Source: an uncultured Lachnospiraceae bacterium (lineage in GTDB: Bacteria; Bacillota; Clostridia; Lachnospirales; Lachnospiraceae). From it: a DNA stretch of 64,000 nt. The DNA lies in the NCBI GenBank assembly GCA_910579685.1, contig CAJTVN010000008.1:1-64000 (forward strand). Direction: 5' to 3'. Positions within the stretch are counted from its first letter, which is position 1, and each line of letters starts with the position of its first letter. The notes under the pieces are model-generated. The model ran no database searches. It was not told the DNA's origin and saw only the letters and a program-made list of their open reading frames with translations. Both the position numbers and the translations under genes were made by a program. Shown here in pieces: positions 26,056 through 33,652 of the stretch.

Positions 26056-26991
26056 ATGAATTATAAAAAAGCAGTGGTATCCCTGGGTCATAAGGCCCTG
26101 GGATACACCACTTTAGAGCAGCTGGACGCCGTTAAGATAACGGCCAGAGCCCTGGCTGATTTGGCGGAGGCCGGATATCAGCTGACCATCACACACAGCA
26201 ACGGCCCCCAGATCTCCATGATCCACAAGGCAATGACCGAGCTGCGCCGTGTCTATACTGACTATACTCCCGCCCCCATGTGCGTATGCAGCGCCATGAG
26301 TCAGGGATATGTGGGCTACGATATTCAGAATTCCCTCAAAGCCGAACTCCTTAGCCGCGGAATCAGCAAAACGGTTTCCACCATACTAACGCAGGTCACT
26401 GTGGATCCTTATGACGACGCTTTCTATGAGCCCACGAAGCTGATTGGCCGTCATATGTCCGCCGAGGATGCCGAGGCTGAAATTAAAAAGGGAAATTATG
26501 TAAAGGATGAGCCGGGCAAAGGCTTTCGCCGGATTATTGCCGCTCCAAAGCCCCTGGATATCGTTGAGATCGAAGCGATACGCACGCTTGCAGATGCCGG
26601 ACAGATCGTGATTGCCTGCGGCGGCGGCGGAATTCCCGTTATTGAGCAGAAACATGCATTAAAAGGCGCCTCGGCAGTAATTGAGAAGGATGCCATAGCC
26701 GGAAAACTTGCTGCGGATCTGATGGCAGATCAGCTTATCATCCTGACCTCCGTTCCCAATGTTTACCGCAACTTTGGTACGCAGGAGCAGGAAGCCATCC
26801 TGCGGCTTTCGCTCTCCGAGGCAGAAGAAATGATTCGGGAAGACCAGTTTGAGAAAGGAACCATGCTTCCCAAGATAGAAGCCGCTATCTCCTATCTCTC
26901 GGTCAACAAGGGGGGAAGCGCTCTGGTTACATCAATCAATGCGATTGGACCGGCTCTGAAGGGAAAGGCAGGCACGTTAATTACAATATAG
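26056..26991 (+). CDS. arcC: Carbamate kinase
   Basis: A 311-residue amino-acid kinase family protein of the usual ArcC length. Motifs seen are SLGHKALGY at the N-terminus (the family has GGNA here), THSNGPQ near residue 52, the carbamate kinase loop FRRIIAAPKPLDIVE (about 157-171), and ACGGGGIPV near 195. It makes ATP from carbamoyl phosphate, usually at the end of arginine deiminase or purine/allantoin fermentation. No arcA, arcB or ygeW-type gene is in the window, so its pathway partner is elsewhere. It closely follows the chemoreceptor gene. The SLGHKAL block departs from the usual GGNAL, which is worth checking. Confidence 0.88.
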   Translation: MNYKKAVVSLGHKALGYTTLEQLDAVKITARALADLAEAGYQLTITHSNGPQISMIHKAMTELRRVYTDYTPAPMCVCSAMSQGYVGYDIQNSLKAELLSRGISKTVSTILTQVTVDPYDDAFYEPTKLIGRHMSAEDAEAEIKKGNYVKDEPGKGFRRIIAAPKPLDIVEIEAIRTLADAGQIVIACGGGGIPVIEQKHALKGASAVIEKDAIAGKLAADLMADQLIILTSVPNVYRNFGTQEQEAILRLSLSEAEEMIREDQFEKGTMLPKIEAAISYLSVNKGGSALVTSINAIGPALKGKAGTLITI

Positions 26992-27005
26992 AATCATGCA
27001 GACGA

Positions 27006-27036
27006 AAAGCCCTGGAGATCCAGGGCTTTTTCTTTT
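27006..27036. terminator. Bidirectional terminator arcC / ABC-2 permease
   Basis: A perfect 10-bp stem AAAGCCCTGG / CCAGGGCTTT with loop AGAT and flanking A and T runs lies between the convergent stops at 26991 and 27057. Confidence 0.9.
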
Positions 27037-27056
27037 CTCTATTTATCACTTCTAAC

Positions 27057-27878
27057 CTAATCCAGGTTTAACTGCTTACGGATGAGATATTCACTCAAAA
27101 AATACAATCCGACTGCCAGTGCGCATTCCAACGCTCCCATAATCCAGTATGTTGGAGCCAGAATGGCAAAAACATTTTCCGTCCCGTTATACATATTGTA
27201 GAACATCATAGGCATAACGATTACCATGGAAACAATCTGCACAACCGTATTAATCGCAAAGTAAGCGCCAATTGATCCCAACACCTTGTGCTTGTGCACC
27301 ATCTGTCCGATGGAAATCGAACCCGCTATTATCATTGTCCCATACACTATTCCCGCTGCCAGCATAAAGAAAATTCCTGCAAGGAATGACGTGAACTGAA
27401 TTCCTACATTGCTGTGGATCATCTGCCAGACATAGGACAACAATTCACCGAACTCATTCCAGCTAAGTTCCTGTCGAAGGAGAAAGAAAAATGCCATTCC
27501 TCCCACAATCAGAATACTGGCAAAAACACCCACCATGGATAAAAAGATCCAGGCCGCCATAATCAGTACCTTGGAAAGCAAAAGCTGCCTTGAAGTTGCC
27601 GGAAGCGTATGGGTCAGATACCCCTCATCCGTAAACATGCTCCGGTAAAAGCGGACCGCCAGATACAGCATGATTCCCAGGCTCACCCCGAGAACGGCAA
27701 GGTAAAACAACATCCAGGTCAGCACAGCCAGCACTCCCAGTCCGTCCAGAGAGCTGTCCCAGACGGGGGATGCGAACCCGAATCCCGCAAGAACCGCAAG
27801 CCCCATCAGTGCGCCGAGCAGAATCGTGGGAATTTTCCAAATCGATTTCCATTCATGCTTTAATAATTTTCCTAACAT
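27057..27878 (-). CDS. ABC-2 type exporter membrane subunit
   Basis: A 273-residue protein with about six to seven hydrophobic helices and the short basic MLGKLLKHEWK start common to ABC-2 permeases of the YtrC/BcrB kind. It follows an ATPase gene with a 7-bp overlap and is third in a GntR - ATPase - permease operon. Transport substrate is unknown; in Bacillus the YtrABCDEF set responds to cell-wall antibiotics. Confidence 0.8.
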   Translation of the reverse strand: MLGKLLKHEWKSIWKIPTILLGALMGLAVLAGFGFASPVWDSSLDGLGVLAVLTWMLFYLAVLGVSLGIMLYLAVRFYRSMFTDEGYLTHTLPATSRQLLLSKVLIMAAWIFLSMVGVFASILIVGGMAFFFLLRQELSWNEFGELLSYVWQMIHSNVGIQFTSFLAGIFFMLAAGIVYGTMIIAGSISIGQMVHKHKVLGSIGAYFAINTVVQIVSMVIVMPMMFYNMYNGTENVFAILAPTYWIMGALECALAVGLYFLSEYLIRKQLNLD

Positions 27879-28573
27879 GCGAACACCTCCCTGAAATAGG
27901 AATCCACGCTCTTGCCTTTTACTTCCCTGATCTCCTCCACGGTTGTCTGAAGAAGCAGCCTGCCCTCCCGGATAAAGATCACCTCGTCCAGAATATTCTC
28001 AATATCCGAGATCAAATGGGTCGACAGCAGCACGGTCGCCTTCTCATTATAATTTTTAATAATTGTCTTGATAATATAGTCCCTCGCCGCCGGATCCACG
28101 CCAGCAATCGGCTCATCCAGCACATACAGATCCGCATCCCGGCTCATCACCAGAATCAATTGTACCTTTTCCCTGGTGCCCTTTGACAAGGTTTTAATCC
28201 TGTCATTTTCGTTAATATGAAGGGACAAAAGCATCTCCCTGGCCCTCTCCATTCTGAAATCTTCATAAAAATCCGCAAAATATTCAAGCAGCTCCTTCAC
28301 ACGCATACTGTTCTGAAAGTAAGTGCGTTCCGGAAGATAAGATATCCTGGCCTTGGTCTGTGCACCGGGCGCCAGTCCGTTTATGAGAACCTGCCCGCCG
28401 GTCGGAACCAGAAGCCCGTTCAATATCTTGATCAGCGTGGTCTTGCCGCTCCCGTTAGGCCCGAGAAGTCCTACAATCTTTCCCCTGGGTATCACAAGAT
28501 TCAGTCCGTCCAGGGCCGTCCTTTTCTTTTCGTATACCTTGGTCAAATTCCTGATTTCTACCAATCCGCTCAT
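27872..28573 (-). CDS. ABC transporter ATP-binding protein (ABC-2 exporter)
   Basis: A 233-residue ATPase with Walker A GPNGSGKT (about 38-45), Q-loop, Walker B LYVLDEPIAGVD and the switch His in LLSTHLI. The signature motif is degenerate: LSKGTREKVQLIL replaces LSGGQ, as seen in this exporter branch. Start overlaps the GntR gene by 4 bp; its own end overlaps the permease gene. Confidence 0.9.
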   Translation of the reverse strand: MSGLVEIRNLTKVYEKKRTALDGLNLVIPRGKIVGLLGPNGSGKTTLIKILNGLLVPTGGQVLINGLAPGAQTKARISYLPERTYFQNSMRVKELLEYFADFYEDFRMERAREMLLSLHINENDRIKTLSKGTREKVQLILVMSRDADLYVLDEPIAGVDPAARDYIIKTIIKNYNEKATVLLSTHLISDIENILDEVIFIREGRLLLQTTVEEIREVKGKSVDSYFREVFAC

Positions 28574-28941
28574 GCACTCTCCCCTCCTGTCTCCTTTTTC
28601 AGCATAATCAAAATGTCTTCCCGTTCGAAACCAAGGGCTTTCATCCTCTTCAAAAAATCATCAATCTGCTCCTTCGCCAACTGGTTCTTAGTTTCTCTGA
28701 TCATGTTTAAGTCCTCCGTTACCACTCTCCCGCTGGTTCTCAGCGTTACCACAAGATTACGGCGCTCTAATTCCGCAAGCGCTTTCTGCATAGTGTTGGG
28801 ATTGACACCTGCGTCTGCCGCCAATTCCCTCACACTGGGTATCTTCTCTCCAGGCTCATATATTCCTGCAGCTATCTGCATCTGGATCCGCTCCAGAATC
28901 TGTGAATAGATGGGTCGGTCAGAATCTAAATTCCATGCCAT
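28570..28941 (-). CDS. GntR family regulator, YtrA subfamily
   Basis: A 123-residue protein with a winged helix at about 10-75 (IYSQILERIQMQIAAGIY, then PSVRELAADAGVNPNTMQKA) and only a short C-terminal tail, which marks the YtrA subgroup. These small repressors control the ABC exporter operon they lead. A perfect inverted repeat overlaps the -10 box just upstream, so autoregulation is expected. The inducer is unknown. Confidence 0.9.
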   Translation of the reverse strand: MAWNLDSDRPIYSQILERIQMQIAAGIYEPGEKIPSVRELAADAGVNPNTMQKALAELERRNLVVTLRTSGRVVTEDLNMIRETKNQLAKEQIDDFLKRMKALGFEREDILIMLKKETGGESA

Positions 28942-28959
28942 AGAATCCTTCCTTTCTCT

Positions 28960-29012
28960 GTATTATTGTACTATCTAATTAATACAATAATACTATTATG
29001 AGCTTTTGTCAA
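28960..29012 (-). promoter_or_regulatory. Promoter and GntR operator of the exporter operon
   Basis: On the minus strand TTGACA (29007-29012) and TATTGT (28984-28989) are 17 bp apart. A perfect 11-bp inverted repeat GTATTATTGTA / TACAATAATAC (28960-28970 and 28983-28993, 12 bp apart) covers the -10 box and start site, the usual place for a YtrA-type repressor. Confidence 0.7.
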
Positions 29013-29032
29013 CAGGAATTTAAAAATATTTC

Positions 29033-29488
29033 CTATTCCGCAGAACAATAACCCAGAACGCTCATCAAGGCCCCGATCATAATACAGAAATCCCCGATAT
29101 TAAAAATAATCCGCCTAAGCCACCGAAAAGGCACGTTAAAGCTCACATAATCCACCACGAACTTTCTCACTACTCTGTCGTATGTGTTCGTGTAAGCGCC
29201 GCCAAGGAGCAGGGTCAGGCCCCATTTGAGAAGCCCCTTTCCCGCATGTCCAAGGGTAATTACATAAAGAACCGTAAGCAGTGCGGCAAGCAAAACAGAA
29301 ATAATCATCACCACCCTCTGCCTCTCCTGTCCCGCATTGAGAAAAGCTCCCCTGTTGTGATGCTTACGAATAATCAGCGCATTCCCGCACCTTAAGTCTT
29401 CCGATCCCTCCTCCTTATTCTTCTCAATATAATTTTTGATTCCGGTTTCCAGCCCGAATATTCCTAATATCACTGCCAAATATTTCAT
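29033..29488 (-). CDS. Signal peptidase II (LspA)-like protein
   Basis: A 151-residue membrane protein with about four hydrophobic segments. LspA marks are present: NRGAFLN (family NxGAAF) at 45-51, GGAYTNTYDR with D104, VVDYVSFNV, and FNIGD with D133. D104 and D133 match the two catalytic aspartates that cut lipoprotein signals. The segment between residues 20 and 45 is more charged than usual and the Gly-Asn pair of the GNxxDR motif is changed to TNTYDR. It could be a second, specialised LspA. The promoter lies at 29593-29621. Confidence 0.75.
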   Translation of the reverse strand: MKYLAVILGIFGLETGIKNYIEKNKEEGSEDLRCGNALIIRKHHNRGAFLNAGQERQRVVMIISVLLAALLTVLYVITLGHAGKGLLKWGLTLLLGGAYTNTYDRVVRKFVVDYVSFNVPFRWLRRIIFNIGDFCIMIGALMSVLGYCSAE

Positions 29489-29592
29489 GTTCTCTTACCT
29501 CTTCATTTCTGCGAGCAGCGAGCCAAGTGACTGCCCGCAGACATTCGGCGGCCGCCGCAAGGGATACCCTCTTGTACACTGAGGGTAGTTCT

Positions 29593-29621
29593 ATTATAGT
29601 CCAGGAAGGTCTTCCTTGCAA
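29593..29621 (-). promoter_or_regulatory. Promoter of the LspA-like gene
   Basis: On the minus strand TTGCAA (29616-29621) and TATAAT (29593-29598) are 17 bp apart. The spacer contains AGGAAG-GT-CTTCCT, a possible operator. The leader of about 100 nt contains a 7-bp TACCCTC/GAGGGTA hairpin near its start. Confidence 0.7.
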
Positions 29622-29633
29622 CCGGTACAAAAT

Positions 29634-29655
29634 GGCGCTCCCAAAAGGGAGCGCC
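29634..29655 (-). terminator. Terminator of the lplB-lplC-SBP operon
   Basis: A perfect 9-bp stem GGCGCTCCC / GGGAGCGCC with an AAAA loop, followed by T residues on the minus strand, lies about 37 bp past the binding-protein stop codon. Confidence 0.85.
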
Positions 29656-29691
29656 AGATTCACCGCTTACGGTTCTTATTTAATTTACTTT

Positions 29692-31443
29692 TTATTCGGG
29701 AAGCATATCCACGTCGCCGTAAGTAGCTACCCACTTCTCAGCGCGCTCATCCATGATCGCCTGACCGCCGGACTTAAGGTAATCAGCCACTCCATCATCC
29801 CATACCTGATCAAAGCTGTCAACAGGAGCGATAACAGCGTTATCATAGATGATATCTCTCTTCTCACCAAGCGCCGTTCCGATACCTTCCTCGGCCTCGA
29901 TGGTTCCCACCTGTACGTTCTTGCTTGAGCGGGCATCCGTATTGGCAACCTTATCAGCCTTCTCAATCAGCTCCGGAGCGATTCCGCTGTAAGAATATGC
30001 GATTGACTTCTTTGTAGCTTCATCATCTACCAGCTGAAGACCATTACAGGTGATAGTGTAATCCAGGTTAAATCCTGAGTTCTGAATCGCATCGCCTGTG
30101 GCAGCAATCACTTCCACTGCGCCGCCCTCAAGCTTATTGTGCGTAACGCCCTCGTCTCCGATCTGCAGATATTCAATCACTTCCGGAGTAGTGATGAATT
30201 CAAGATACAGCATGGATGCCAAAGGCTCATCGTTTGTTGTAGGGAAGAAGATCTTACGGTCTGTGGAACCATAAGCATATTTTGTATATCCGCCCTTGCT
30301 GTCCTCAAAACAGTCAACAGCGATGTAAGCCGCATCCGGGCTCACCAATCTTTCCAGATTAAGCTGCACACTGTCCTCACCGTTTCTGAAAGGATCATCC
30401 CAGTTTCCGATAAACGCACCCACATATCCGGACTTCTGTAAATCGCCCTCAGTGGTGTCTCCGCTTCCATACAGAGCGAAATCCTTCCAGATCAGATTGT
30501 CATTGTACCACTTGTTCAACAGACGGATCGCTTCCTTGGTTCCTTCCTGAGTGATTCCTCTGTCGTCAAAACCATTAATATAATTCTCTCTGTCAGTGAT
30601 GTCGGGATCCCTGAAGGACTCGATAATCGTCGCCGCTCTCCAGCCCACGTCATAGCTGATGGAGAAAGGAATCATCTTATCCGCATCTGCGCCAAGCAGT
30701 GTTTCCGCATTATCACGGAAAGCGATCAGCATGTCTTCAAACTCCTGACGCGTTGTAGGCTCAGGAATGTTCAGCTTCTCAAGCCAGTCTCTGCGAACGA
30801 AGGTAGCGATACGGTTTGTGGACGCACGCCTTGCCTCAATCGCATACAGAGCTCCGGTAGAGGGCTCTTTGTCCCAGTAAATGTTAGTCTCGCCAAGGAA
30901 ATCCCACAGATTGGGAAGAAGCTCCTTATAATCCTCCACATATCCGCTCAGATCCTGCACTCCGCCCATGGCCGCATAGGTCTGGATTGTGGGATAGCTG
31001 TAGGTAACACAGATATCCGGCGCATCTCCTGCCGCCAGAAGGTTATTGATGTCTTCCACCTCTGTCCAACGGGACACACCCTTAAATTCCACCTCAACAT
31101 TGTAACGCTCCATCATACCGTCCTGAATGTACTTGGTGTACATATTGTTGGTGGGATCGGAACCGCCGTCATTTCCGCGGTCATAAACTTCCACAACGAT
31201 CTTTCTCGTCTCTGCGAACTTACCGTCCACAAGCTCTCCGTTGCTGGGATCCGCAGCAGCCTCCTCAGTGGAAGCTTCCGCTTCCTCACTGCTGCTTTCC
31301 TTCTCCGTTTCAGCGGACTGCTCGGTACCCGCATTGCTGCTTTCGCTCTCGCTTCCGCCTTTGGTGTCATTTCCGCCGCCGCATGCCGCCAAAGACAATG
31401 TCATGCCGGCAGCAAGTAAAACTGCTAATAATTTCTTTTTCAC
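29692..31443 (-). CDS. lplA: Extracellular solute-binding lipoprotein (LplA-like)
   Basis: A 583-residue lipoprotein (LSLAACGG lipobox, C21), then a Ser/Glu-rich linker to about residue 70 and a large type-1 binding domain of the LplA/family-1 kind, which serves oligosaccharides. It starts with GTG at 31443 behind AAAGGAGG. It is the third gene after two permeases and lies next to the GH67/GH3 operon, so xylo-oligosaccharides or aldouronates are likely cargo. As in other LplABC systems no ATPase gene is local; a shared MsmX-type ATPase is expected elsewhere. Confidence 0.9.
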   Translation of the reverse strand: MKKKLLAVLLAAGMTLSLAACGGGNDTKGGSESESSNAGTEQSAETEKESSSEEAEASTEEAAADPSNGELVDGKFAETRKIVVEVYDRGNDGGSDPTNNMYTKYIQDGMMERYNVEVEFKGVSRWTEVEDINNLLAAGDAPDICVTYSYPTIQTYAAMGGVQDLSGYVEDYKELLPNLWDFLGETNIYWDKEPSTGALYAIEARRASTNRIATFVRRDWLEKLNIPEPTTRQEFEDMLIAFRDNAETLLGADADKMIPFSISYDVGWRAATIIESFRDPDITDRENYINGFDDRGITQEGTKEAIRLLNKWYNDNLIWKDFALYGSGDTTEGDLQKSGYVGAFIGNWDDPFRNGEDSVQLNLERLVSPDAAYIAVDCFEDSKGGYTKYAYGSTDRKIFFPTTNDEPLASMLYLEFITTPEVIEYLQIGDEGVTHNKLEGGAVEVIAATGDAIQNSGFNLDYTITCNGLQLVDDEATKKSIAYSYSGIAPELIEKADKVANTDARSSKNVQVGTIEAEEGIGTALGEKRDIIYDNAVIAPVDSFDQVWDDGVADYLKSGGQAIMDERAEKWVATYGDVDMLPE

Positions 31444-31494
31444 TTCTAATCCTCCTTTAATTAATATGTTTGAATGAGCGGATCAAAGATCCGG

Positions 31495-32364
31495 TTATTC
31501 CTTTACGGCACCCATGGTCACGCCATGGATGAAATACTTCTGCAGCCAGGGGTATACACACAGAATCGGCACAGTGGAGAACATAACGATCGCCGCCTTC
31601 AGCGACTCGGAAAGACCGGGTGCCGAAAAGCCCTCCTGCGTGGCCACCTCTATACTGTTGATATTATTCAGAATATTGTACAGAAGCAGCTGCAGCGGAT
31701 AATAGTCCTTATTGTTCATGTACATCAACGCATCCGAATATCCGTTCCAGCGTCCCACGGCATAGAACAGGGCCAGAGTCGCAAATACGGGCTTTGAGAG
31801 AGGCACATAAATACTCCAGAGAATTCTGAAATAGCTGGCCCCGTCGATCTCCGCCGATTCCCGGAGGCTGTCCGGGATGCCGTAGAAAAAGCTTCTCATG
31901 ATAATCATGTTGTATACGCTCAGGCTGGCCGGTATAATCAGAACCAGCGGATTATTCAGCAGGTTCAGGGACTTCATCAGCAAATAGTTCGGTATGGTTC
32001 CCGCATTGAAGAACATGGTTATCGTGATGATAATATTAAATGTGGTGCGTCCCTTCAGGTCCTGAAAGATCAGAGGGTATGCGCACAGCGTGGTCATGGT
32101 CAGAGAAACCAGGGTACAGACAACCGTGAGAAACACTGTCCAGAAAAACGCTTTTATGTACTTCACGTCGCCAAGCACCATGGCGTATGCGTCAAAATTA
32201 ATTCCCTTAGGCCACAGATATACCTCCCGGCGTACCAGTGCGTCCGTGGAGCTCATGGACCTGGCAAGCAGGTTTATCATGGGAAGGACACAGATGAGAC
32301 CGACAATCACACAGATAATCACGAAGATCCAGTCTCCAAATTTTGCAGATTTTGATTTAATCAT
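31495..32364 (-). CDS. lplC: Carbohydrate ABC transporter permease (YtcP/LplC-like)
   Basis: A 289-residue permease with six membrane helices and the EAA motif SLRESAEIDGASYFRILWSI (about 180-200). The C-terminal YPWLQKYFIHGVTMGAVKE is typical of YtcP/LplC proteins. It pairs with the LplB-like permease 21 bp upstream; the binding-protein gene follows after 51 bp. In Paenibacillus the lplA-ytcP-lplB set imports aldouronates next to aguA. Confidence 0.93.
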   Translation of the reverse strand: MIKSKSAKFGDWIFVIICVIVGLICVLPMINLLARSMSSTDALVRREVYLWPKGINFDAYAMVLGDVKYIKAFFWTVFLTVVCTLVSLTMTTLCAYPLIFQDLKGRTTFNIIITITMFFNAGTIPNYLLMKSLNLLNNPLVLIIPASLSVYNMIIMRSFFYGIPDSLRESAEIDGASYFRILWSIYVPLSKPVFATLALFYAVGRWNGYSDALMYMNNKDYYPLQLLLYNILNNINSIEVATQEGFSAPGLSESLKAAIVMFSTVPILCVYPWLQKYFIHGVTMGAVKE

Positions 32365-32385
32365 CTCAATTTCCTCCTTATCCTT

Positions 32386-33339
32386 TTACCATATTCCGCG
32401 CTCGCCAAGCCTGCGTGATATCCAGTTTGCCAGTAACAGGAAGATAACGCAGATCACGGACTGGAAGAAGCCCACCGCAGTCGTCAGAGAGAACTGCAGC
32501 CCCTGAATACCGTTTTTGTACACAAAGGTCGAAATAACCTCCGCCACGTCCATAACCAGATTATTCTGCATTGCGAAAGGCCTGTCAAAGCCGCTTCCAA
32601 GAATATTACCGAGATTCATGACAAGCAGCACCACGATGGTGGGCTTGATGCCTGGAAGAGTGATATGCCACATCTTCTTAAACCTTCCGCAGCCGTCCAC
32701 GGACGCCGCTTCATAAAGCTCCGAGTTGATTCCGGCGATTGCTGCCAGATAGACGATGGAACCCCATCCGAAGTTCTGCCATACACCCAGGAATATGTAG
32801 GTGGCAACCCAGTGCTTGGAATCATTCAGGAAAGGAATCGCCTCAATTCCAAAATTATTTAAAACCATATTAACCAGACCGCTGCTCGGCGCAAAAATCT
32901 GCAGCGCCAGACCATAAATGATGACCCAGGAAAGGAAGTGGGGCATATAGGCAACAGTCTGTATTACCCGCTTGAATTTTTTGAACACAAGCTCATTCAG
33001 AATCAATGCAAAAATAATGGGTGCCGGGAAGCCGATCACCAAATCCAGCAGATTCAGCATCAGTGTGTTTCTCAGAGCATTGATAAAGTCCTTGTTGTTA
33101 AACGCCTTGATAAAATATTCAAAGCCATTGTTGCCTGCCCATGGCATGTTCCAGACGCTCTCCACGATACTGTACTTCTTGAAAGCGATCTGAATGTAGA
33201 TCATCGGCACATACTTAAATATCAGCAGGTACAGCATAGGCAGGAAAAGGAGCACATAAAGCTGCCAATACCTTTTCATGTAGACGCCAAAATTTTGTTT
33301 CTTCTGTACTGCAGACGGTTTCTTGGTAGAAGCCTTCAT
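32386..33339 (-). CDS. lplB: Carbohydrate ABC transporter permease (LplB-like)
   Basis: A 317-residue permease with six membrane helices and the EAA motif ELYEAASVDGCGRFKKMWHI (about 208-227). The N-terminus is basic (KASTKKPSAVQKKQ). First gene of the lplB-lplC-SBP operon, with a GGAGG ribosome site and its own promoter at 33390-33418. Confidence 0.93.
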   Translation of the reverse strand: MKASTKKPSAVQKKQNFGVYMKRYWQLYVLLFLPMLYLLIFKYVPMIYIQIAFKKYSIVESVWNMPWAGNNGFEYFIKAFNNKDFINALRNTLMLNLLDLVIGFPAPIIFALILNELVFKKFKRVIQTVAYMPHFLSWVIIYGLALQIFAPSSGLVNMVLNNFGIEAIPFLNDSKHWVATYIFLGVWQNFGWGSIVYLAAIAGINSELYEAASVDGCGRFKKMWHITLPGIKPTIVVLLVMNLGNILGSGFDRPFAMQNNLVMDVAEVISTFVYKNGIQGLQFSLTTAVGFFQSVICVIFLLLANWISRRLGERGIW

Positions 33340-33389
33340 CTTTACACCTCCGTTTATTTTAGTCAGACAATATCATCTTGAATTATTAT

Positions 33390-33418
33390 ATTATGTTTTT
33401 CTCGGTGTTTCTTATCAA
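33390..33418 (-). promoter_or_regulatory. Promoter of the lplB-lplC-SBP operon
   Basis: On the minus strand TTGATA (33413-33418) and CATAAT (33390-33395) are 17 bp apart, about 50 bp before the ATG at 33339. No clear operator repeat was found next to it. Confidence 0.55.
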
Positions 33419-33542
33419 ATATTGCTATCTCGGTTTCATATTTTGCTTTCGCATTGTGCAACTTTCATTTTCTCCTGCGGTTTTCCGCTCCGCAGATTGT
33501 CACCTCGCACAATCAAATCCGCATTTTCAGGCAAAAAACACG

Positions 33543-33597
33543 ACAACCGGCCGTCGGTTTTTGCAGGATAATTCTGCGAAAACCGACGGCCGGCTGT
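33543..33597 (-). terminator. Large terminator hairpin of the GH3-GH67 operon
   Basis: Two 24-nt arms (33543-33566 and 33574-33597) pair with two mismatches around a GATAATT loop. On the minus strand the hairpin is followed by a six-T run. The core CCGGCCGTCGGTTTT is very GC-rich, giving an unusually strong stop about 55 bp past the GH67 stop codon. Confidence 0.85.
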
Positions 33598-33652
33598 CTT
33601 ACTCCCGAAACGGGCTCTCATTCAGTTGTCACGGACAAGCAGGTCTCTCCGG

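Larger units (their letters stand above)
33340..33652. other. Gene-free stretch between importer operon and GH67
   Basis: Contains the importer promoter (33390-33418) and the large terminator hairpin of the GH3-GH67 operon (33543-33597). The remaining part shows no supported gene. Confidence 0.7.
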
